The position numbers and the translations under genes are program-made. A stretch of 6,036 nucleotides of DNA, taken from contig SLKL01000014.1 of assembly GCA_007134625.1 (NCBI GenBank), positions 1 through 6,036 on the forward strand. The letters run 5' to 3'. Shown one piece after another: positions 1 to 5,980 of the stretch. The notes under the pieces were generated by a model. The model searched no databases and had not been told where the DNA came from. It saw nothing but the letters and a program-made list of their open reading frames with translations. Source of the stretch: Saprospiraceae bacterium. Lineage in GTDB: Bacteria > Bacteroidota > Bacteroidia > Chitinophagales > Saprospiraceae. Position 1 is the stretch's first letter; every line of letters begins with the position of its first letter.

Positions 1-24
1 AAAAAATTGAATTAACTTTACAGT

Positions 25-1350
25 ATGAAGGAATTACGGGTATTTGCTGAAAAAAAGTATCACCAAAGACTAAAATATGTCCTTGATTTTCTGACAGGGA
101 AACTTACTGAAATTAAGTGGAAAATCAGTGATTCTCCCGCTGAATTACCAAATGCTTTCTTAGTATATTCAGAAAAAATTTCAACTCAGGCTTGTATCCG
201 GATAACTCCCGGTCATTTTTTAGAAAAGGGATTTTTAGGTAGCACTATTGATCCGCGGTTTAGTCAAATTGATAAAGGTATATGGGAAAAAAATAGAGAA
301 TCTTACACCTGCACTTTTGATATGCCCGGTCATGTTTTCTTTTTCCTGAGTAGGATGGAGGAGTACAATAGAGATGTAGTAAGTGGTCCTCAAAATCGTT
401 TTTCAGCAAAAGAATCAGTACTGTATCAATCCGGTTTAATTGATTTTCCTATAGTTGATTTCTGGCAGAATTCGTTTTTAGAGGTTTTGAAAAAGGTAAT
501 GCCTGATCTTAAAGTGCAAGAAAAAGATTTTCAATGGGAACTCACTTGTGATGTTGATCTGCTTTTTGCTTTTAAGGGCAAGGGTTTACTACGTAATCTC
601 GCCGGGCTATCACGAGACCTGTTTTTTTTAAAAATAAAAGAATTTGCACTCAGGTGGAATTGGCTTTTTTCAGGTGGAGAGGATCCTTTTGATCAATTAG
701 GGAAATTAATTGAATTAACGAATAGCGAAGTTACTCCATTAAAGACTTTTATACTTTGTCCCTCATCAGGGGATTTTCAGGAGGATAGAACAGGTTTTCA
801 ATTTTTAAAGAACCATCACGATTTCTTTTCAAAATATGGAGACCTTATTAAACCGGGTCTTCATCCTTCACTTGGGAGTAATCTGAATTTAGATCGGCTT
901 TTTCAGGAAAAAAAGCAATTGGAAAAATTTAGTGGTTGTCAGATTAAGCAGTCCCGACAGCATTATCTCGCTCTTGATATTCCCACAACTTATTATAATC
1001 TATTGGCAGTTGGAATAGAAGAGGATTATTCCATGGCTTTTCACGATCATATAGGATTCAGGGCGGGAACTTCACTTCCTTTTTTCTGGTATGATATTGA
1101 AAATGAGGTGCCAACTAAATTGAAAGTTCAGCCCTTTTGCCTGATGGATGTAAGTTTAAAAAAGTATATGAGACTATCACCAGACAGAGCTTTAGAACAA
1201 GCAAAAAAAATGATTGAGAACTTAAAAGCTGTAAATGGAAATTTTTTATATCTTTGGCACAATAGCTCACTATCTGATTTAGATGGTTGGTCTGCCTGGA
1301 GCAGTTTTCCATCAGATTTGAGTGATTTTGCAAAAAACGATAAATCCTAA
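25..1350 (+). CDS. Polysaccharide deacetylase-like protein (Bacteroidota type, NodB-related C-terminal half)
   Basis: 441 aa, soluble, with no signal peptide or membrane helix. The N-terminal half (about 1-165) resembles the conserved domain that precedes the catalytic part in Bacteroidota 'polysaccharide deacetylase family' proteins (I believe DUF7033). The C-terminal half carries the NodB-like signatures: T174-C-D176-V-D178, H280-P-S-L-G-S, R311-Q-H313, the G344-F-R-A-G-T-S block leading into W355-Y-D357, and W411-H-N. The family is expected to act on N-acetylated envelope or exopolysaccharide sugars, but the true substrate is unknown. In motif 2 the usual first His of HSxxHP is K276 and only H280 remains, so metal binding may differ from classical enzymes. 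The start is well supported because an in-frame TAA at 13-15 lies just upstream and no earlier ATG exists. No Shine-Dalgarno is visible. It ends 6 nt before upp, implying co-transcription. Family assignment is fairly sure; activity is not. Confidence 0.8.
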   Translation: MKELRVFAEKKYHQRLKYVLDFLTGKLTEIKWKISDSPAELPNAFLVYSEKISTQACIRITPGHFLEKGFLGSTIDPRFSQIDKGIWEKNRESYTCTFDMPGHVFFFLSRMEEYNRDVVSGPQNRFSAKESVLYQSGLIDFPIVDFWQNSFLEVLKKVMPDLKVQEKDFQWELTCDVDLLFAFKGKGLLRNLAGLSRDLFFLKIKEFALRWNWLFSGGEDPFDQLGKLIELTNSEVTPLKTFILCPSSGDFQEDRTGFQFLKNHHDFFSKYGDLIKPGLHPSLGSNLNLDRLFQEKKQLEKFSGCQIKQSRQHYLALDIPTTYYNLLAVGIEEDYSMAFHDHIGFRAGTSLPFFWYDIENEVPTKLKVQPFCLMDVSLKKYMRLSPDRALEQAKKMIENLKAVNGNFLYLWHNSSLSDLDGWSAWSSFPSDLSDFAKNDKS

Positions 1351-1356
1351 ATCTCC

Positions 1357-2007
1357 ATGTTAAAAGATTTTTCAAAAAGTAATTCAATTATCAACCACTA
1401 TGTGTCACAACTTCGTGATGCTGAGATTCAAGGCGATAGAATGCGCTTTAGGGAGAATGTAAAGCGGTGCGGGCAATTACTTGCTTATGAAATTAGTAAA
1501 ACACTCAAATATAAAAAGAAAGAAACAGAAACTCCTCTGGGAGTTGCCGAGTGTAATGTACTTGAGGATAGGGTAGTGATTGCTTCCATTTTGCGAGCAG
1601 GGCTTCCTTTTCATCAAGGATTCCTCGATGTATTTGATGAGGCTGACAATGCATTTGTTTCTGCCTACCGAAAACATCATAAGGACGGTACTTTTGAAAT
1701 AGATTTGCAATACCTGACCTGTCCGCCTCTGGAAGATAGTGTGTTGATTCTTTGCGATGCAATGCTGGCAACAGGTGCATCTATTCACAAGGCTATTAAG
1801 TCTTTTGAAAGCTATGGAAAGCCGAGGAAGATTTATATGGCTACCGTTATTTCCTCTACGGACGGGATTAAATACCTCAGCCGACTATACCCGAGAATAG
1901 ACATTTGGACATGTGCCGTTGATGAAGAATTGACTGCACGGTCGTATATTGTGCCCGGTCTGGGGGATGCGGGCGATCTTTGTTTTGGAGAAAAATTACA
2001 GGATTAA
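1357..2007 (+). CDS. upp: Uracil phosphoribosyltransferase (UPRT)
   Basis: 216 aa, close to the usual 205-220 aa of the family. The enzyme is cytosolic and salvages uracil: uracil + PRPP gives UMP + diphosphate. Visible signatures are I78-L-R80-A-G-L-P, the Y104-R-K segment, the PRPP-binding loop at 131-142 (I-L-C-D-A-M-L-A-T-G-A-S), and the C-terminal uracil-binding segment Y197-I-V-P-G-L-G-D-A-G-D-L (to 208) followed by F210-G. The N-terminal stretch with Q25-G-D-R and Y44-E-I-S-K is typical of the Bacteroidota form. Two positions in the PRPP loop differ from the common DPMLATGGS: Ala135 for Pro and Ala141 for Gly. The gene starts 6 nt after the upstream stop, so translation is probably coupled, and it lies 24 nt before the ArsC-like gene. 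Identification is strong. Confidence 0.96.
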   Translation: MLKDFSKSNSIINHYVSQLRDAEIQGDRMRFRENVKRCGQLLAYEISKTLKYKKKETETPLGVAECNVLEDRVVIASILRAGLPFHQGFLDVFDEADNAFVSAYRKHHKDGTFEIDLQYLTCPPLEDSVLILCDAMLATGASIHKAIKSFESYGKPRKIYMATVISSTDGIKYLSRLYPRIDIWTCAVDEELTARSYIVPGLGDAGDLCFGEKLQD

Positions 2008-2031
2008 ACTTTAACCATAAATTAGCAGAAA

Positions 2032-2418
2032 ATGAAATCACATTCAAGAGAGATTATTCTTTACTATGACCCGGAGTCGAGTAGTGGGAAAATGACTGCA
2101 GCATATGCTCGTTCGCTCAGCCACAATGTTATTCTCTATTCGTACGACAAAGCACCTCCTACTGTAACCGGCTGGAGAGGTATTATTGAAGCACTTGGTA
2201 TGGACCCTAAAGAGCTTTTGGATAAATCAAAAGAGTATTATCAGTCCAATATCAGGGGAAAGGATTTTGACCAGGAAGGATGGTTAAATGTAATAAAAAA
2301 CAATCCCAAGCTGATTAAATATCCAATTGCAATTAGAGGCAGGGAGGCTGTTTTTTGTTCTACCCCCACAAGTATTTTGAAATTGGTAAATAAGTCGAAT
2401 ACTGAGAAATATCATTGA
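2032..2418 (+). CDS. ArsC/Spx-fold protein lacking the catalytic residues
   Basis: 128 aa, cytosolic, of unknown function. Length and pattern match the ArsC/Spx/YffB thioredoxin-like fold: beta strand plus active-site loop (I8 to K20, ILYYDPESSSGK region), helical middle (W48-I-I-E-A-L-G, E61-L-L-D-K), and the cis-proline strand near Y97-P98-I, followed by C109-S-T-P. By-eye alignment to E. coli plasmid ArsC places S16 at catalytic Cys12, D64 at Arg60, Y97 at Arg94 and S110 at Arg107. All four residues needed for arsenate reduction are therefore missing. The one cysteine, C109, aligns with the non-catalytic Cys106. Arsenate reductase activity is therefore unlikely; a binding or regulatory role, as in Spx, is possible but unproven. 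It lies between upp and a symporter, with no arsenic genes nearby. Databases may label it 'arsenate reductase family', which would mislead. Gene reality is well supported by spacing and intact fold features. Confidence 0.82.
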   Translation: MKSHSREIILYYDPESSSGKMTAAYARSLSHNVILYSYDKAPPTVTGWRGIIEALGMDPKELLDKSKEYYQSNIRGKDFDQEGWLNVIKNNPKLIKYPIAIRGREAVFCSTPTSILKLVNKSNTEKYH

Positions 2419-2462
2419 TGCCCGAGAGTATCAAAATGCCTAAACTACTTTAGAATATATTC

Positions 2463-3959
2463 ATGAGCTCAAGCTTGAGTCCGGTTCTCATACTGGGAAT
2501 CATTGGTTTCTATTTTTTGCTTTTATTGATCATTTCCTGGTTTACAGGAAAAAAGTCAGATAATGCCACCTTCTTTCTCGCCAACCGAAATTCACCGTGG
2601 TTTGTAGTGGCATTTGGAATGATAGGTGCATCGCTATCCGGTGTAACATTTATCTCAATTCCCGGAGTAGTTGGAGGTGACGGACTTAATCAGGCTTTTT
2701 CTTATATGCAGCTGGTATTTGGTTACTTGCTGGGATACGTCGTTATTGCTCAGGTACTATTGCCATTATATTATCGACTGCAATTAACAACCATCTATGG
2801 TTATCTGGGACAGCGATTTGGTCCGGTCTCATATAAAACCGGTTCAGCTTATTTCTTACTTTCACGTACAATTGGGTCATCCTTTCGACTGTTTCTGGTG
2901 GCTATTGTTTTATATCAGTTTGTCCTCGGACCTTTTGGGATTTCTTTTCTAGCTACTGTGGTGATTACCATATTATTGATATGGGTCTATACATTCAGGG
3001 GTGGGATAAAGACCATCGTTTACACCGATACGCTGCAAACGTTTTGTATGCTTGCCGCGGTTATTATGACCGTTTATTTCATCATGAGCGAACTTAGCAT
3101 GAATGCTTCAGAGATGATTGGTGTGATAAGAGATAGCGGTTACAGCAAGACCTTCTTTTTTGAGGGTGGCTGGGCTGATCCCAATAACTTTTTCAAACAG
3201 TTTTTAAGCGGTGCATTAATTACTATAGTGATGACAGGATTGGATCAGGATATGATGCAGAAAAACCTGACTTGCAGATCTTTGGGAGATGCTCGAAAAA
3301 ATGTTTACACTTTTAGTATTATTTTGATTTTTGCGAATTTACTTTTTCTGACCCTAGGAGCTATGTTGTTTATCTATGCTGCTGAGATCGGTGTTGCTGT
3401 ACCGGACCGTAGCGATGAATTATACCCTATGCTTGCTTTGGGGTACCTTCCTGCGGCAGTAGGGGTGATGTTTGTAATAGGTCTTATCGCCTCAGCTTAT
3501 TCCTCTGCAGATTCCGGGCTTACAGCATTGACTACTGCATTTTGCGTAGATTTTCTTGGTTTCAAGGCTGAGGACAATGGTGTGGATATAAAAAGAAAAA
3601 GGTTTGCAGTACACGTGATGTTCTCGGTGATTTTGATGGCGATGATATTGTTTTTCAATGCATTGGAAGGCGATGCTGTAATCAATGGTTTGTTTAAGGC
3701 TGCTGGTTATACTTATGGTCCCTTACTTGGTTTATTTACTTTTGGTCTTTTTTCCAAGAGAAAAATCAGGGATAAATGGGTGATATGGATTTGTTTGTCA
3801 GCCCCTATTATTTCGTTTTTCCTGGATACTTACAGCGAGCAGCTTTTTGCCGGCTTCCAGTTTGGTTTTCTTATTCTTGCAGTGAATGGATTGCTTACTA
3901 TTTTAGGATTGTTTGCTATTTCTTATAAAAGTTCTGGTCCGTCCCCAGTTGCTACTTAA
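2463..3959 (+). CDS. Sodium:solute symporter, SSS family (substrate unknown)
   Basis: 498 aa inner-membrane protein with about 13 predicted helices (roughly 8-27, 46-66, 80-104, 127-154, 160-178, 188-208, 245-260, 283-308, 328-348, 383-400, 408-430, 438-455, 463-487). This matches the LeuT-fold SSS family, which uses the sodium gradient to import sugars, amino acids, organic acids or vitamins. Family marks include the substrate/Na-site helix 2 segment A56-S-L-S-G-V-T-F, the helix 5-6 loop F178-R-G-G-I-K-T-I-V-Y-T-D, and the S344-A-Y-S347-S348-A-D-S-G-L-T segment, whose Ser pair corresponds to the Na2-site serines of vSGLT (by-eye alignment). No catabolic or binding-protein neighbour reveals the substrate. 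The start follows an in-frame TAG at 2451-2453, which excludes a longer N-terminus. It is the last gene of the plus-strand run and faces the metal ABC genes. Confidence 0.92.
   Translation: MSSSLSPVLILGIIGFYFLLLLIISWFTGKKSDNATFFLANRNSPWFVVAFGMIGASLSGVTFISIPGVVGGDGLNQAFSYMQLVFGYLLGYVVIAQVLLPLYYRLQLTTIYGYLGQRFGPVSYKTGSAYFLLSRTIGSSFRLFLVAIVLYQFVLGPFGISFLATVVITILLIWVYTFRGGIKTIVYTDTLQTFCMLAAVIMTVYFIMSELSMNASEMIGVIRDSGYSKTFFFEGGWADPNNFFKQFLSGALITIVMTGLDQDMMQKNLTCRSLGDARKNVYTFSIILIFANLLFLTLGAMLFIYAAEIGVAVPDRSDELYPMLALGYLPAAVGVMFVIGLIASAYSSADSGLTALTTAFCVDFLGFKAEDNGVDIKRKRFAVHVMFSVILMAMILFFNALEGDAVINGLFKAAGYTYGPLLGLFTFGLFSKRKIRDKWVIWICLSAPIISFFLDTYSEQLFAGFQFGFLILAVNGLLTILGLFAISYKSSGPSPVAT
2464..2479. 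repeat. Overlapping palindromes at the symporter start codon
   Basis: Two perfect palindromes overlap here: TGAGCTCA at 2464-2471 and CTCAAGCTTGAG at 2468-2479. They begin inside the ATG (2463-2465) and cover codons 2 to 6 of the symporter. As RNA, only a short hairpin (4-bp stem, 4-nt loop) could form, so an effect on translation initiation is possible but weakly supported. Confidence 0.35.
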
Positions 3960-3963
3960 TTGA

Positions 3964-3980
3964 CCTGAATTCATGTCAGG
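3964..3980. terminator. Weak hairpin between convergent genes, possible terminator
   Basis: CCTGA at 3964-3968 pairs with TCAGG at 3976-3980 across a 7-nt loop, starting 5 nt after the symporter stop. The stem is only 5 bp and no U-run follows on either strand, so this is a poor intrinsic terminator. It is listed because it is the only inverted repeat noticed in the 68-nt spacer (3960-4027) where both transcripts must end. Confidence 0.25.
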
Positions 3981-4027
3981 ATATTCTTCAAATCAAGCTT
4001 ATAAATAGACCTATGATAACCCTTAAC

Positions 4028-4774
4028 CTACCCCAATCCTGCTTTTTGAAAAACAGTTAATTGCGGGCCGAAAGCTTGTTGAAGGTTGTCTATTGTAAAA
4101 GTCTCTTCTACAGGACCTTCTGCAATCAATCTTTGGTTTAGCAAAATCAGGTTATCGAAATAATTCTTTACCGTTGACAAATCGTGGTGGACGACAAGTA
4201 TGGTCTTTCCCTTCTCTTTCAAAGTTTTTAATACAGAAATAATTGAAACCTCAGACAAGTGATCCACTCCGGCAAAGGGTTCATCCAGCAAAAACAAATC
4301 TGCCTCTTGACATAGTGCCCTTGCTATAAAGACTCGCTGTTGCTGCCCACCGCTCAATTTGGATATTTGCCGTTTAGCCAACTGCTCAATATTGAGGTTT
4401 TTCATGGCTTCTGCTGCAATTCTGTAATCTTCCTTATTCAAAAGTGACCCTACTCGCTTATGCGGATACCTTCCTTGTAAAACTACTTCTTTCACAGTGG
4501 TTGGGAAGGACCAGTCAATATCATCTTTTTGCGGTATATAGGCAATTCTTGTTCTTACCCTATTGAGTGGCTGATTAAAAATTTTGATCTCCCCAGAAAT
4601 ACTGTCTGTCAGTTTGAGGATTGCATTAAAAAGGGTAGATTTTCCGGCCCCGTTAGGACCAACAAGACCGTAAATTTTTCCGGGATAAATATCCAGATAA
4701 ATATTGGTCAGGATTCTCCTTTTTCCATAATTAACCGACAGTCCCTTGATTTCAATGGTTCTCTTATCCTCCAT
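4028..4774 (-). CDS. Metal (Mn/Zn/Fe) ABC transporter ATP-binding protein
   Basis: 248 aa peripheral membrane ATPase that would power import of a divalent metal. All ABC motifs are intact: Walker A G39-P-N-G-A-G-K-S-T47, Q-loop Q82 in Y-I-P-Q, signature L140-S-G-G-Q144, Walker B L162-L-L-D-E-P (Glu165 catalytic; starts within residues 159-166), D-loop near G169-V-D171, and switch H197 in V-V-H-H-D-L. The segment D87-W-S-F-P-T-T-V-K-E-V-V-L-Q-G-R-Y is the hallmark of the TroB/MntB/SitB branch (usually vDWdFP) that serves Mn, Zn or Fe importers. The start overlaps the end of the binding-protein gene by 11 nt (4764-4774), indicating translational coupling. It is the last gene of its operon here: the next gene is the convergent symporter, so the expected membrane permease is not downstream. 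Function is secure; the exact metal is not. Confidence 0.93.
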   Translation of the reverse strand: MEDKRTIEIKGLSVNYGKRRILTNIYLDIYPGKIYGLVGPNGAGKSTLFNAILKLTDSISGEIKIFNQPLNRVRTRIAYIPQKDDIDWSFPTTVKEVVLQGRYPHKRVGSLLNKEDYRIAAEAMKNLNIEQLAKRQISKLSGGQQQRVFIARALCQEADLFLLDEPFAGVDHLSEVSIISVLKTLKEKGKTILVVHHDLSTVKNYFDNLILLNQRLIAEGPVEETFTIDNLQQAFGPQLTVFQKAGLG

Positions 4775-5783
4775 GCTGTGTTTTTACATTAAACCACATC
4801 CATAAAAAGCAGGCGGCAAGGAAAACAAGTATCCCCAAACTCATTAAGGTGTCACCAAAATCGGATTTCCAGATACTGTATTCAGCTTTTGGTTTTTCAC
4901 CTGAAAAAGCAGCAACAATAGTGTTGACATTGTGATACAACATTTGAATATAATTTCCCGCTCCCTTTTCCGGGTCAGAAAGTGAATCTGTGTAAAGCTT
5001 ACCACCAACGATCAGCTTGTTATCTCTTGCAATTTGATTAACTAATTTTGGGTTGATAGTGCTCTCTGGGAAAATTGCCCTGACATCCGAGGTTTTAATC
5101 ATCTCCGTTAACTCTATCATATCTTTTACCGTCAGTTCTGCATCGGGAGAACTCGCAAGCACAGATTTTACGGGAATGTCATAGCGCTCACCGAAGTATC
5201 TGAAAGCATCATGGGAGGTAATGAGTAATCTCCTGTTTTCCGGTATTTCCTGTAGTTTTTCCTCACTGTATTGATGGACCTCCTCCAGCAGATCTAAAAA
5301 AACCATTAGGTTGAATTGGATAGTTTCTTCATGATTGGGGAGTAAATCAGACAATGAATTTGCAATATTACGGGCATAAGTTTTTCCCAGAACAGGGTCC
5401 AGCCATGCATGAGGGTCCACCTGCACAGAAAAACGACCGGTAAAAATGGGTTGAATCCCCTTCGTAACGGTATCTATTTTTGCAGGACTACCCGTTTTTC
5501 TGATGAGATTGACCATCCAGTTTTCCAGATTCATTCCATTTACCAGAATAAGGTCTGCTTCCGAGGTCAGGCGTATGTCTGCAGGGCTCGGATCAAAATT
5601 ATGAGGGTCCATACCTATGGGAACAAGACTGACAATGTTTGCTTTATCACCTGCTAATTGCTTTGCTATGTCAGCAATAATGGTGTTTCCGGCAACCACA
5701 AGCGGAGTATCATCTCCGGCAAAAAGCATTGAAGGAAGAAAGAAAAATGTAGAAATCAGAAAAATCTTTAACGCAGACCTCAT
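4764..5783 (-). CDS. Metal ABC transporter substrate-binding protein (TroA/ZnuA family) with C-terminal membrane anchor
   Basis: 339 aa cluster 9 (SBP_bac_9) solute-binding protein that captures Zn, Mn or Fe(II) in the periplasm for the adjoining ATPase's transporter. Residues 1-22 form a signal peptide with probable cleavage after L-F-A22; there is no lipobox cysteine. Expected metal ligands are H61 (M-D-P-H-N-F-D-P), H125 (D-P-H-A-W-L-D-P), H191 (T-S-H-D-A-F) and D266 (L-Y-T-D-S-L), the His/His/His/Asp set known from TroA. The conserved F238-P-E-S is present and there is no His-rich loop of the ZnuA kind. Unusually, residues about 312-331 form a hydrophobic helix followed by a short tail (N332-V-K-T-Q-H-G-G), which would anchor the protein in the inner membrane in place of a lipid. 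The start at 5783 is the one that gives the complete signal peptide. It overlaps the ATPase gene by 11 nt. Metal choice remains open. Confidence 0.92.
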   Translation of the reverse strand: MRSALKIFLISTFFFLPSMLFAGDDTPLVVAGNTIIADIAKQLAGDKANIVSLVPIGMDPHNFDPSPADIRLTSEADLILVNGMNLENWMVNLIRKTGSPAKIDTVTKGIQPIFTGRFSVQVDPHAWLDPVLGKTYARNIANSLSDLLPNHEETIQFNLMVFLDLLEEVHQYSEEKLQEIPENRRLLITSHDAFRYFGERYDIPVKSVLASSPDAELTVKDMIELTEMIKTSDVRAIFPESTINPKLVNQIARDNKLIVGGKLYTDSLSDPEKGAGNYIQMLYHNVNTIVAAFSGEKPKAEYSIWKSDFGDTLMSLGILVFLAACFLWMWFNVKTQHGG

Positions 5784-5787
5784 AAAA

Positions 5788-5795
5788 CAAATTTA
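5788..5795 (-). promoter_or_regulatory. Possible Bacteroidota -7 box for the metal ABC operon
   Basis: Read on the minus strand, TAAATTTG matches the Bacteroidota -7 consensus TAnnTTTG and lies 4 nt before the binding-protein ATG, which would give an almost leaderless mRNA. A TTTG occurs upstream (complement of 5807-5810), but only 11 nt away, shorter than the usual spacing to the -33 element. The region is AT-rich, so the match may be chance. No clear Fur, Zur or MntR palindrome was recognised between 5784 and 5880. Confidence 0.3.
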
Positions 5796-5878
5796 AGAAT
5801 TTTTTTCAAAAAGAATACATCCTTCTTAATGGAGTGGACTCATCTTTTAAATTCTTTTTATTGATCTTTAATGTATTA

Positions 5879-5980
5879 TCTATCTCATACCTTGACCCTC
5901 GTACCTTGAACCTCGTATCTCGTATCTCGTACCTTGCATCTCGTATCTTGACCCTCAAACCTTGAACCTAATCTCGCCCT
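5879..5980. repeat. Degenerate 7-bp tandem array made of two heptamer words
   Basis: About 14 heptamers follow in strict 7-nt phase from 5879 to 5969, then the phase slips (short unit AATCT at 5970-5974) and the array fades at about 5980. Every unit keeps a central CT. Framed from 5886, units fall into word A = CGTAYCT (5900, 5914, 5921, 5928, 5942) and word B = TGAMCCT (5893, 5907, 5949, 5963). CATACCT (5886) and CAAACCT (5956) are near-copies of A and B, and TGCATCT (5935) is a hybrid. Seven is not a multiple of three and the frames contain stops, so it is not a coding repeat. It lacks spacers, so it is not CRISPR. I recall similar CCTCGTA/CTTGAAC strings between genes in other Bacteroidota genomes, but cannot check. 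Function is unknown. Confidence 0.85.

Noticed and set aside
5..719. 12-bp direct repeat AATTGAATTAAC at 5-16 and 708-719
   Set aside because: It is AT-rich and the second copy is inside a coding region, so probably chance rather than an attachment site.
1115..1387. 90-codon open frame on the minus strand
   Set aside because: It is antisense to the deacetylase-like gene, shows no recognisable motif, and the plus frame is clearly the coding one.
1477..1788. Two overlapping minus-strand open frames
   Set aside because: Both lie opposite the well-supported upp gene and have no family features.
2032..2418. Arsenate reductase (arsC)
   Set aside because: The catalytic Cys and the three arginines are not present at the aligned positions, and no ars genes are nearby.
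3497..3685. 62-codon minus-strand open frame
   Set aside because: It is antisense to the symporter's Na-site region and has no independent support.
4529..4792. 87-codon plus-strand open frame
   Set aside because: It is opposite the ATPase gene covering the Walker A region, so a shadow frame.
5409..5657. 82-codon plus-strand open frame
   Set aside because: It is opposite the binding-protein gene including metal ligands H61 and H125, so a shadow frame.
5879..5980. Heptamer array as a CRISPR or coding repeat
   Set aside because: There are no unique spacers and units are only 7 bp. The period is not a multiple of three, and stops interrupt the frames.
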